Source of the DNA: Bacteroidales bacterium
Lineage (GTDB): Bacteria > Bacteroidota > Bacteroidia > Bacteroidales > GCA-2748055
DNA: 64,000 nucleotides
NCBI GenBank assembly: GCA_029938715.1
Contig: JAOZUK010000003.1
Span: 8,925-72,924, forward strand
Reading direction: 5' to 3'
The notes beneath the pieces are model-generated. The model searched no databases, had not been told where the DNA came from, and was given only the letters and a program-made list of their open reading frames with translations. Made by a program: the position numbers and the translations under genes. Of the stretch, positions 18,254 through 27,972 are shown one piece after another (position 1 is the stretch's first letter; every line of letters starts with the position of its first letter).

Positions 18254-19615
18254 CTAAACAAATAGACTAGCCAGCATTGTAAAGGCAAGTCCACAAATGC
18301 CTATAATCGTTTCCATCATGGTCCAGGACCTGAAGGTCTGTCTTTCGTCCATTCCGAAATATTTACTTACCAGCCAGAAACCACTGTCGTTTACATGCGA
18401 AAGGATGGTTGCTCCCGAAGCAATGGATATGACGATCAGAGCCAGTTCAGGGGCTCCTGGGTTAATGAAACTAAGTACCGGGGCAATTATGCCCGCAGCA
18501 GTGATCATGGCCACTGTAGCAGATCCCTGAGTTACTCTAACAATGGCCGCCAGAATCCAGGCAAGGAGAATGGGGGGCAATGCAGAGTCTGAAATGGAAT
18601 TGGCCATCATCTCACCAATCCCGCTGTCCACCAGAATTTGCTTGAGAACACCGCCAGCCCCTGTTACCAGAATGATGATTCCTGCCGGCCCCAGTGCTTT
18701 GTTGCTTAGATCGAGAAGCTCCTGTTTTGACTTTCCTCTCCGGATCCCCAGAAAATAGACGGCTAGAAGGGCGGCAATAATAAGTGCACTAAAGGGATGT
18801 CCCAGGAAGATCAGGATATCTGATACAGTTGTTTTTGCAATAACTCCTTTATCAACCAGAACGGCTGTGAAGGTATTCACCAGTATTAATACCAGGGGCA
18901 CAGCTATGATTAGTGCAATGGAACGAAACGAGGGTAGGTTTTCAGGGGCAGTTGCACCGGCAGGATTTCGGGCCATCATCTCCTCGGGAGGCTGGATATT
19001 GATCTTGCCCGAAATATACTTACCAAAAACGGGTCCCGCGATGATGGCAGTAGGGATTCCCAGGATGAAGCCAAAGAAGATCACCCATCCAAGCTGGGCA
19101 TCCAGAATTTCAGCTACTGCAATGGGGCCTGGGGTGGGAGGCATAAAGCTGTGTGTAACAGCCAGACCGGCCAGCAGGGGGATCCCGTAGTACAAGAGCG
19201 ATCTTTTGGTATCCCTCGACAGGGCATAGATGATCGGAGCAAGGATGACCAGTCCCACATCCAGAAAAACCGGAATGGCCACAATAAATCCCGTAATGAC
19301 CATGGCCCAGGAGGCCCGGTCGGTTCCGAACTTTTTAACAAGATGATGGGCAAGAGATTCTGCCCCCCCGGAGGCTTCCAGGATCTGTCCAAAAATGGCC
19401 CCCAGTCCAACCACAACTGCCACAAAACCCAGTGTTCCACCCATTCCGGTTTGAATACTCACTAGAATATCCTGAAGAGGCATACCCGAGAGAATACCAA
19501 CGAACATGGAGGTGATCAGAAGGGAGATAAATGCACTGATCTTAAACTTCAGCACCATTATCAGGAGTAATGATACAGCTGCTACTACTAAGATGATGAT
19601 ATGCGCAGTTGACAT
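18254..19615 (-). CDS. GntP-family gluconate/sugar acid:H+ symporter
   Basis: 453 aa polytopic; GQILEASGGAESLA, HVNDSGFWLVSKYFGM typical of GntP permeases. Confidence 0.9.
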   Translation of the reverse strand: MSTAHIIILVVAAVSLLLIMVLKFKISAFISLLITSMFVGILSGMPLQDILVSIQTGMGGTLGFVAVVVGLGAIFGQILEASGGAESLAHHLVKKFGTDRASWAMVITGFIVAIPVFLDVGLVILAPIIYALSRDTKRSLLYYGIPLLAGLAVTHSFMPPTPGPIAVAEILDAQLGWVIFFGFILGIPTAIIAGPVFGKYISGKINIQPPEEMMARNPAGATAPENLPSFRSIALIIAVPLVLILVNTFTAVLVDKGVIAKTTVSDILIFLGHPFSALIIAALLAVYFLGIRRGKSKQELLDLSNKALGPAGIIILVTGAGGVLKQILVDSGIGEMMANSISDSALPPILLAWILAAIVRVTQGSATVAMITAAGIIAPVLSFINPGAPELALIVISIASGATILSHVNDSGFWLVSKYFGMDERQTFRSWTMMETIIGICGLAFTMLASLFV

Positions 19616-19767
19616 AACTTAGGTGTGTTTAACAAACATATCGAAATTTTCTATTATTTCGATGATGAGGTGGCCAAGATAATTTTGAATAACTCACAAG
19701 AAATGACGTATTGAGGCTCGGAACAGCTGTTTCTAATTCGCTCAAATGGGTATAACAATTCTTCAAA

Positions 19768-21372
19768 ATGGAGAATAAAGATGTATATTTGTTTAGCGTG
19801 TTGAACGTGAAAGTGAATCAAATGGCAACTTCATCTATTCCACATAGTATTAAGTATCGCTCAAAGGAAAGTTTTATCAGGATAGTCTCACTATCATTTT
19901 TCTTACTGTCATTCTGCTTTCAGTCTTCCAGTGGTCAGGGATCAGAACATCGATCTAAGCATCCCAATATTTTGATCTGCATCACCGATGATCAGAGCTG
20001 GATACATACCTCTTTTGCAGGCGAGAAGGCCATCTCTACCCTTGCGTTTGATTGGGTGGCAAGTGAAGGATTGTACTTTAGCAATGCTTTTAGCGCGTCT
20101 CCATCCAGCTCTCCATCAAGGGGGGCCATGATCACCGGACAGGAGATGTGGAGATTGGGTGAGGCTGCTCAACTATTTAGTGCAGTCCCCAAGGAACTGG
20201 AGGCTCTGAGCTTTCCTTTGCTGTTGGAGAAAAAGGGATACTTTACAGGTTTCACACAGAAAGGGTGGGCTCCCAACAATTTCCACCAGTATGGATGGGA
20301 TCACAATCCCTTTGGTTTTATATACAACCTGCAAGAGCTACAAGCTCCCACTCACGGTATAGTCTCAAACAACTATGCCAGAAATTTCAAGTTATTTCTC
20401 GATTTATGTTCGGAAGATGAGCCCTTCTTATTCTGGTTTGGGAGCTCTGAGCCACACCGTCCATTTGAAGTCAATTCGGGAGCCAGCTTGGGTGCGGATA
20501 TTGAACAAGTAGTTGTTCCCGGATTCCTCCCGGATGTTCCTGAGGTCAGAGGCGATGTGGCTGATTACCTGGGTGAGATTAAATGGGTGGACCAGCAACT
20601 GTTGCAGATGATCGCCACACTGGAGGAGAAGGAGTTGCTGGATAATACCATTATCATCGTTACCAGCGATAATGGAATGGCCTTTCCTTCGGCCAAGAAT
20701 AACCTTTACGAATACGGGATCCATATGCCATTGGCCATCTATTGGAAAGAGGGCATAAAAAATGGAGGGAGAGTGATCGACGACCTGGTGAGCCTTACCG
20801 ACATTGCGCCCACTTTGCTGGAAATCGGTGAGGCTAAAGTGCCTAACGAGATGACGGGGAAGAGCCTGATGAAGATCTTCAATTCCTCAAAATCGGGAAA
20901 AATAGAAAAGGGAAGGAGATATGTATTTGCCGGGAAAGAGCGCCACACCTTATGCAGGGAAGGAGATGTTGGTTACCCCCAGCGGTCGGTACGGGACTAC
21001 CAGTATCTCTTTATCCGGAACTATGAACCGGACCGGTGGCCTGCAGGTTCTCCCGATACTCCTTCAATTCATGGATTTCTCTATGGTGATATTGATGAGT
21101 CTCCCAGTAAGTCCTACCTGAAGCTAAATAGTTATGATCCGAAAGTGAAGCCCTTCTTTGATAAGGCCATGGCAAAGCGGCCAGCAGAGGAGTTATATGA
21201 CATTATCAAGGATCCGGCCTGTCTTCAAAACCTGGCTGACAACCCGGAATACGCAGGTGTGAAGAAGAAACTAACTGGTGTACTGGATAAATACCTGGTA
21301 AAGACCGCTGATCCTCGGGCTTTAACAGGAGAATCGTTATGGGATCAATTTCCCTATCACTTCAATAAATAG
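19768..21372 (+). CDS. Sulfatase (S1, Ser-type SSPSR)
   Basis: PNILICITDDQSW, SASPSSSPSRGAMITG (Ser in place of Cys), TSDNGMAFPSAKNNLYEYGIH. Confidence 0.9.
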   Translation: MENKDVYLFSVLNVKVNQMATSSIPHSIKYRSKESFIRIVSLSFFLLSFCFQSSSGQGSEHRSKHPNILICITDDQSWIHTSFAGEKAISTLAFDWVASEGLYFSNAFSASPSSSPSRGAMITGQEMWRLGEAAQLFSAVPKELEALSFPLLLEKKGYFTGFTQKGWAPNNFHQYGWDHNPFGFIYNLQELQAPTHGIVSNNYARNFKLFLDLCSEDEPFLFWFGSSEPHRPFEVNSGASLGADIEQVVVPGFLPDVPEVRGDVADYLGEIKWVDQQLLQMIATLEEKELLDNTIIIVTSDNGMAFPSAKNNLYEYGIHMPLAIYWKEGIKNGGRVIDDLVSLTDIAPTLLEIGEAKVPNEMTGKSLMKIFNSSKSGKIEKGRRYVFAGKERHTLCREGDVGYPQRSVRDYQYLFIRNYEPDRWPAGSPDTPSIHGFLYGDIDESPSKSYLKLNSYDPKVKPFFDKAMAKRPAEELYDIIKDPACLQNLADNPEYAGVKKKLTGVLDKYLVKTADPRALTGESLWDQFPYHFNK

Positions 21373-22360
21373 CTTGCTTCCTCTCCGAAATCAAAGTGCC
21401 CACCTGTTTTAGTGTTTTTACATCAATATCCCTGATTTTACCACTGTAATCAGGTCCAATATTGACAGAAAAGATATTGCCGTATTTAACAGCACCAAGA
21501 TAATCTTCGTAAATTTTTTCAGGTGGATGGCAGAGGGAATCATGTTTCGGCAGTGAATAGAACCACATGGCCCCACCTTCGTGAGGGGGCAGAATGGGAT
21601 AGGTAAATTCAGCTGTCTGATACCCCTTGTAGTTAGCTTCTGCCTCTTTGTTGTACTTTGTTGCACTTGCATCCCCAATGGGCCCTGGTTTCCCCAGTTC
21701 TCTCAGAGAGAGTCTTCCTGCTGGTTCTCCGTGATTGAATCCCACAAAGCAATCGGGTTGAAAGCTATGAACCCATTCCACAGTTTCCTGGTGACTTAAT
21801 CCACCATCACCCACCGCATGATCCATCCAGAAGAACTCAATGGGTCCGTATTGAGTGCAGAGTTCCTTTAACTGGGCTTTCTTCATCTCTGGATCTACTC
21901 CTTTCCCGTGTGTGTGTCCTTTTCCATCTACAGCTCCTGGCCAATTCCAGTCGCCCTCGGAAAAATAGAGTGCCAGTTTAATGCCGTATTTGTCACACGA
22001 TTTTCTTAATTGCTCAAGCACATCGATTCCAAGCGGGCTGTTTGTCACCTTTTCCGTGGTCGTTTCAGTGTCCCACAGGCAAAAACCATCGTGATGTTTT
22101 GAAAGAAACAGGATGTAAGACATCCCGGCATCTTTTGCAAGCTTGCACCACTGGTCGGTATCACACCCGGTTGCCTTAAAAAAGGAGGCATCTTTATCCA
22201 GCGTGGGTGTCCACTCTTCCCCATAGAAGGTACTGTACGACCAACAGATAAACATACCGAACTTCATATCTGAAATCTCCTTGGCCCTTCTGTTGTTTTG
22301 ATCGGAACTAAATGATACGAGCACAACAGCCAGTGTCACAAACAGAGAGAATCTTCTCAT
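21362..22360 (-). CDS. Alpha-L-fucosidase (GH29)
   Basis: MKFGMFICWSYSTFYGEEW, YILFLSKHHDGFCLWDTETT, IEFFWMDHA. Confidence 0.88.
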   Translation of the reverse strand: MRRFSLFVTLAVVLVSFSSDQNNRRAKEISDMKFGMFICWSYSTFYGEEWTPTLDKDASFFKATGCDTDQWCKLAKDAGMSYILFLSKHHDGFCLWDTETTTEKVTNSPLGIDVLEQLRKSCDKYGIKLALYFSEGDWNWPGAVDGKGHTHGKGVDPEMKKAQLKELCTQYGPIEFFWMDHAVGDGGLSHQETVEWVHSFQPDCFVGFNHGEPAGRLSLRELGKPGPIGDASATKYNKEAEANYKGYQTAEFTYPILPPHEGGAMWFYSLPKHDSLCHPPEKIYEDYLGAVKYGNIFSVNIGPDYSGKIRDIDVKTLKQVGTLISERKQAIY

Positions 22361-22409
22361 AGCGGTTAGTTAAAATTGTAGTTTATTCCTCTTGGTGATT
22401 CCATCCCAG

Positions 22410-23696
22410 TTATGGTTTACTGATCTTGAACAGGTATTTATCGGTGCGTACCAGGATGGCTCCACCGGTGAATGCTGGAGTGGACCAGATCTCACCCTCA
22501 AGCTTATTCTCAGATACCCTACGCAGCTCTTTACCTGCCTTATATACAAATGTTTGTCCCCGGGTTGAATTGATGTATATGTATCCATCTGCATATACCG
22601 GGGAGGAGTTGTATTTCCCTTTTAATTTCTCCGACCATATGGTGGTGCCATTTTGGGTGTCGATACAACTCAGGAGTGCCTTGGTATCAACTGTATAAAG
22701 CAGTCCGTCCACCGCCACAGGAGTAAGCAGTTGAAGAATGGGAGATTTAATTCTCCAGAGCACATGCGTATTGGTGATGTCACCCTTACCTTTAGGGTCC
22801 ACAGCAAGCAACTCTACATATTTCTTCCCATCATCATCCGTCACAAAACCGGTATAGAAAAGAACGGTTCCATCGCTCTCCACAGGCATGGAAATGGTGG
22901 AATCTTCTCCCTGGACCACCCGCCAGATCTCCTCACCAGTATTTGGATCATAGGCGATGCAAGCTGCCGACCCATTGCTGATCATCTGGTCCCTTCCATT
23001 CACATTCACAATCAATGGAGTGATGTATGCTTTCTTTCCTATATCATCCATGTGATCATACAACTCCTCTGGGCGTTCTGTACGCCATATGGTCTCTCCG
23101 GTCAGCTTGTTAAGTGCGTATATATTACGGGTGTCGGTTCCCTCCATATGAACGATCAGTTTGTCTTTGTACAACAGCAGAGAGGAGCCGGATCCTTGTA
23201 TATGTTCGCACTGCATATCGGTACGTTCCCAGATGGTTTCTCCTGTTTGGCTGTTCAGACAGGCAGTGCCATACCGGCCAAAATGGAGATATACAAAGTC
23301 CTTTTCGATGGCTGAGGTAGGAGTGGCATAGGTATTGATCGCATGCTTTCGGTAAATTTTATCTGGTTTGAAAAGAATGCGGTCTACTTCAATTTCACCC
23401 GATTCAAAATTTACGCAGATGGCCCTTAACTCATTTCCTTCATCTGTGGCGGAAGTCAGCCACACCCTATTGCCATATACTACAGGAGAGGACCAACCCG
23501 CTCCCTGAATGGCAGTTTTCCAGCTGATGTTAGTGGAGTCGCTCCAGGAGATGGGCAGTCCCTTTTCGGAGGATATTCCATCCAGATTGGAGCCGCGAAA
23601 ATGGGTCCATTGGGGAAAAGAATCCTGTGCGTCGAGAGATCCTTTCACGAAAATCAGACAGAGAAACAGCAGGGTAATTCGGGAAACAGTTGTCAT
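22410..23696 (-). CDS. PQQ-like beta-propeller repeat protein, exported
   Basis: WTHFRGSNLDGISSEKGLPISW, repeated blades (LNSQTGETIWER, LNKLTGETIWRT, YDPNTGEEIWRV); start at MTTVSRITLLFL preferred over the ORF-track start 23804. Confidence 0.85.
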   Translation of the reverse strand: MTTVSRITLLFLCLIFVKGSLDAQDSFPQWTHFRGSNLDGISSEKGLPISWSDSTNISWKTAIQGAGWSSPVVYGNRVWLTSATDEGNELRAICVNFESGEIEVDRILFKPDKIYRKHAINTYATPTSAIEKDFVYLHFGRYGTACLNSQTGETIWERTDMQCEHIQGSGSSLLLYKDKLIVHMEGTDTRNIYALNKLTGETIWRTERPEELYDHMDDIGKKAYITPLIVNVNGRDQMISNGSAACIAYDPNTGEEIWRVVQGEDSTISMPVESDGTVLFYTGFVTDDDGKKYVELLAVDPKGKGDITNTHVLWRIKSPILQLLTPVAVDGLLYTVDTKALLSCIDTQNGTTIWSEKLKGKYNSSPVYADGYIYINSTRGQTFVYKAGKELRRVSENKLEGEIWSTPAFTGGAILVRTDKYLFKISKP

Positions 23697-23773
23697 GGTT
23701 CCTTGGGATAAATAGTTTATCTGAGTGGGTTTTTGTTTCATCTGCAATTTTGGTTTTGTAGTGGGTTGATTTA

Positions 23774-25366
23774 CTAATCTTTGGTGACCATACTTCCCCA
23801 CCACATGTTCCCGGGATCGAAATCTTTGGAGAGAAACTCCATTCTCTGTTTTTCAAGCGAGGGCCAGCGGTGTTTAATAACCTGCTCAAGGTGTTCCTGT
23901 TCTTTCTCTGCACTATATTCAGGATCCCTCACGGGAAAACGGGCATCCATCTCACGAAGCATCAGGAAAAGCTTTTCGCTTAGCAGTTGCACCCGCTCCG
24001 GGTTGTTTTCTGCCACATTAGTATTCTCTTCAAGGTCGGTCATCAAATTGTATAGCTCTTCCCTGCCATCTTCATAATAGTGGATGAGTTTCCAGTCTCC
24101 CAACCGGATCACCCCCGAAGGCTCCCCGCCCTGGTTCCCGTAATGGGGGTAGTGCCAGATCAGCGGCCGTTCCGCAATGGATTTACCTTGCAGCAGCGGA
24201 ACCAGACTCACACCATCAAGGTGTTCTTCCGGTTTTAACGGTGCACCTGCCAGCTCCAGGAGGGTGGGGTAGAAGTCGGTTCCGGTTACTGGCACATGGC
24301 ATTTTTGTCCGCCTTTGATCCCAGGGACCTTCATAAAATATGGCTCCCGAATTCCACCCTCGAACTGGTATCCCTTTCCTGCCCGAAGGGGCAGGTTGGA
24401 TGTGGCAAATGCATCACCTGCAGCCACCCCTCCATTGTCGGAGGTGAACACCACAATGGTGTTTTCTGCCAGGCCCAGTTCATCCAGCGCCTTTAACACT
24501 TCACCTACAGCATCGTCCATGGCTTCAACCAGTCCGGCATAGACCGGGTTGTCCTGAACCTGCCGGATGGGAAGGAAATGTCCCATTTCAAAACCCGATT
24601 CGGCAATTCCCAGATCTTCTGCTTTTTGCCGGTATTTGGCCCATTTTTCCATGGTGGTTTGAATGGGACCATGAACCGCATAAAATGAGAGGTACGCAAA
24701 AAAAGAGGTGTCTCTGTTCTCCCGGATGAAATCAACGGTCTCCTTTGCAAGTCGCATGGAGAGGTTTTCCCCATCCGGGCCGCTTTCCAGGTTCGGATTT
24801 TCCCAGGGTGCAAAATAACCACCCCTGGGACTTCCCACATCCCAGCCTCCTTTGTTGATATCAAACCCATGGTCTTCGGGCCAGGATCCTTCGGTGCCAA
24901 GGTGCCATTTGCCGGTAAAAAATGTTTTGTATCCGGCCTCTTTCATGGCTTCAGGAAGGGTGGTATACTCATGGGGCAGGGCGTGCACATATTCAGGTGG
25001 AAGCAACTGATTGAATCTTCCCGCTTTCCGCCACGCTTCCCCTTCCGGAGCGCCAATCCAGTCGGTGATCCCATGTCGGGCCGGGAACCTACCTGACATG
25101 ATGCTGGCGCGGGATGGACTGCACACCTGGCAGGTGGCGTAGCCATTGGTGAAGATGGTTCCCTCGGTAGCAATCCGGTCCATATTCGGGGTTTCATAAT
25201 AGTTGCTTCCCGTCACGTTCAGGTCATGGTACCCAAAATCATCAGCCAGGATAAACAAAATGTTGGGTTTCTTCTCCAACGTTTTTTTGGAATCGCAGGC
25301 AGTGATAATAAAAAGCAGAAAAGGCAACAGTTTTAGTAAGTCAGGTTTTATTTTCATGGAGTGCAA
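23774..25366 (-). CDS. Sulfatase (S1, Cys-type CSPSR), lipoprotein
   Basis: PNILFILADDFGYHDLNVTGS, CQVCSPSRASIMSG, FTSDNGG. Confidence 0.93.
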   Translation of the reverse strand: MHSMKIKPDLLKLLPFLLFIITACDSKKTLEKKPNILFILADDFGYHDLNVTGSNYYETPNMDRIATEGTIFTNGYATCQVCSPSRASIMSGRFPARHGITDWIGAPEGEAWRKAGRFNQLLPPEYVHALPHEYTTLPEAMKEAGYKTFFTGKWHLGTEGSWPEDHGFDINKGGWDVGSPRGGYFAPWENPNLESGPDGENLSMRLAKETVDFIRENRDTSFFAYLSFYAVHGPIQTTMEKWAKYRQKAEDLGIAESGFEMGHFLPIRQVQDNPVYAGLVEAMDDAVGEVLKALDELGLAENTIVVFTSDNGGVAAGDAFATSNLPLRAGKGYQFEGGIREPYFMKVPGIKGGQKCHVPVTGTDFYPTLLELAGAPLKPEEHLDGVSLVPLLQGKSIAERPLIWHYPHYGNQGGEPSGVIRLGDWKLIHYYEDGREELYNLMTDLEENTNVAENNPERVQLLSEKLFLMLREMDARFPVRDPEYSAEKEQEHLEQVIKHRWPSLEKQRMEFLSKDFDPGNMWWGSMVTKD

Positions 25367-25472
25367 TTAATGAGGTTCAAATTTATCAATTATTTAGTTG
25401 CTTAATTGGGCTTTCGGCATCTGCTTTTCTAAATTTCCCCTATTTTTATAAATCTATTGCTAAAAATAGAAA

Positions 25473-27953
25473 ATGCGACTTAAATACTTCTGCATCGGGA
25501 AGATTGCGACAGCCATTTTTTTGACTTTGTCTATATCTATCTCTGTTCCCATCATAGGACAGAATGTTGATATTCCGGATGCCATTGATAACAAGGATTT
25601 TAATCCAGCTACACTGCTGTGGTACGAATCTCCGGCTGAGGTCTGGGAAGAGGCCTTGCCGGTTGGGAACGGACGGCTTGGTGCCATGGTTTTTGGTAAA
25701 TATGGAGAGGAGCGAATCCAGTTAAATGAGGAGACCTACTGGACAGGTGGTCCTTATTCAACAGTGGTGGAGGGGGGTGCTGAAGTGTTGCCCGATATTC
25801 AGAAATATCTTTTTGAGGGAGAGCCTTTAAAGGCGCATAAATTATTTGGACGCTATATGATGGGCTACCCGGTGGAGCAACAAAAATACCAATCCCTGGC
25901 CAACCTGCATCTCTTCTTTGAAAACCAAGAGGAGGTCACCGGCTATAAAAGGTGGCTCAATCTTGAGACCGGAATCAGTTGCGTAGAATACAGTGTGGGA
26001 GACATTACCTACCGAAGGGAAATTGTGTCCTCAGAACCAGACCAGGTGATCCTGGTTCGTATGACTGCCAGTAAACCAGGAAGTATCTCTTTCAGGGCCC
26101 AGCTTCGTGGCTGCAGGAACCAGGCACACTCGAATTATGCTACAGATTATTTCAGGATGGATGGAGTGGAGCAAGATGGTCTTATGGTCCAGGGAAAATC
26201 GGCCGACTATATGGGCATTGAAGGAGCTCTGAGATATAAGGCACAACTAAAGGCCATCCCTGAAGGAGGAGTGATGGAGGTGGATGATGTAGATCTGATT
26301 GTAACAAATGCCGATGCTGTAACCCTCGCTATTGTAGCGGCTACAAATTTTGTCAACTATAAGGATGTAAGCGGGGACACTGATGCGCGTGTGGCATCCT
26401 ATCTGGAGCAGGTTAAGGATAAATCCACCAAGGATATGTTTGATTCTGCGGTAAAGGATTATCAGACATTTTTCAATAGGGTATCATTGGATCTGCCTAA
26501 GGCCAATAACTCCTTCCTTCCAACAGATCAACGGATGGCCGGATTTGCAAACCATGCCGATCCCAACCTGGCTTCGCTCTGCTTCAATTTTGCCAGGTAT
26601 GTATTGATATCCACTTCAAGGGAGGGAACTGAAGCCGCCAATCTCCAGGGGATATGGAACGAGGATATGAACCCTATGTGGGATTCCAAATACACCACCA
26701 ACATTAACACGGAGATGAATTACTGGCCCGTGGAGTCCGGGAATCTCTCAGATTGTGCCGAGCCCCTGATCACCATGGTCAAAGAGCTAACCGATCAGGG
26801 GGCACAGGTGGCAAGGGCTCACTATGGCGCCAGGGGATGGGTATTTCACCAGAACACGGATCTATGGAGGGTGGCCGCTCCCATGGATGGTCCCACCTGG
26901 GGGACATTTACAACAGGAGGTGCCTGGCTTACCACCCACTTATATGAACATTACCTCTTTAATCCGGATAAGGAATACCTGAAAGAGGTCTATCCTGTGA
27001 TCAAGGGATCTGTCCAATTCTTTATGGATTTTCTCATCGAACATCCCAATGGCAAATGGTTAGTTACCAGTCCGTCCACTTCGCCTGAAAATCCTCCTAA
27101 AGGTCCGGGCTATACCTACTTTTTCGATGAGGTGACAGGTTCCTGGTATTTTACAACCATATGTTATGGTGCTTCCATCGATAATCAGATCCTCACCGAT
27201 CTGTTCGGCTACTATGTTGAAGCGGCAGAGATACTTGGTCAGGATAGGGATTTTGTGGCAATCGTGAATGAGGCCAGATCCAGGCTTGTTCCGCCCCGGA
27301 TTGGAAGGAATGGCACTCTGCAGGAGTGGGCCGAAGACCTGGAACAGATGGAGGATAAGCACAGGCATTTTTCCCATTTGTACGGACTCTATCCCGGAAA
27401 TGTAATCTCCGCAAAGAGTACGCCCCAGTTAATCGATGGATGTAAAGCTGTGCTCGAGCAGAGGGGTGATGGCGGCACTGGTTTTTCCAGGGGATGGAAA
27501 ATGGCACTCTGGGCCAGGTTATATGATGGTAACAGGGCCGGCCAGATTTTCAAAGGCTATATTGCAGAGCAAAGTTATCCTCAACTATTTGCCAAGTGCT
27601 TTACACCGCTTCAGATAGACGGAACACAGGGCGTTGCAGCAGGTATCACAGAGATGTTGATTCAATCACACGAGGGAGTGATCGATCTTCTGCCTGCACT
27701 CCCCGATGAATGGAGTGAGGGAGCCTTTGACGGAGTCTGTGCCCGGGGTGGATTTGAGATAAAGATGAAATGGAAGGAAAAGGAAATCTCCGAAGTTGAA
27801 ATTTTATCAAAATATGGCAATAGGTGCCGCATCCATGCGGGGGGGGAAGTCAGGGTAAAGAAAGAAGGGAAAAGCGTTCATTTAAAACCTTATGAAGATG
27901 GATCAGTTGCTTTTAATACCATAAAAGGAAGTGTATATACCCTTGTTAAATAA
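25473..27953 (+). CDS. Alpha-L-fucosidase (GH95)
   Basis: LWYESPAEVWEEALPVGNGRLGAMVFG, LNEETYWTGGP, NLQGIWNEDMNPMWDSKYTTNINTEMNYWP. Confidence 0.93.
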   Translation: MRLKYFCIGKIATAIFLTLSISISVPIIGQNVDIPDAIDNKDFNPATLLWYESPAEVWEEALPVGNGRLGAMVFGKYGEERIQLNEETYWTGGPYSTVVEGGAEVLPDIQKYLFEGEPLKAHKLFGRYMMGYPVEQQKYQSLANLHLFFENQEEVTGYKRWLNLETGISCVEYSVGDITYRREIVSSEPDQVILVRMTASKPGSISFRAQLRGCRNQAHSNYATDYFRMDGVEQDGLMVQGKSADYMGIEGALRYKAQLKAIPEGGVMEVDDVDLIVTNADAVTLAIVAATNFVNYKDVSGDTDARVASYLEQVKDKSTKDMFDSAVKDYQTFFNRVSLDLPKANNSFLPTDQRMAGFANHADPNLASLCFNFARYVLISTSREGTEAANLQGIWNEDMNPMWDSKYTTNINTEMNYWPVESGNLSDCAEPLITMVKELTDQGAQVARAHYGARGWVFHQNTDLWRVAAPMDGPTWGTFTTGGAWLTTHLYEHYLFNPDKEYLKEVYPVIKGSVQFFMDFLIEHPNGKWLVTSPSTSPENPPKGPGYTYFFDEVTGSWYFTTICYGASIDNQILTDLFGYYVEAAEILGQDRDFVAIVNEARSRLVPPRIGRNGTLQEWAEDLEQMEDKHRHFSHLYGLYPGNVISAKSTPQLIDGCKAVLEQRGDGGTGFSRGWKMALWARLYDGNRAGQIFKGYIAEQSYPQLFAKCFTPLQIDGTQGVAAGITEMLIQSHEGVIDLLPALPDEWSEGAFDGVCARGGFEIKMKWKEKEISEVEILSKYGNRCRIHAGGEVRVKKEGKSVHLKPYEDGSVAFNTIKGSVYTLVK

Positions 27954-27972
27954 TAGAAAACGAGTAAACGAT

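Noticed and set aside
23697-23804. Overlap between the sulfatase (23774-25366) and PQQ-propeller ORFs
   Set aside because: Start-site artefact; an internal Met followed by a signal peptide puts the propeller start near 23696.
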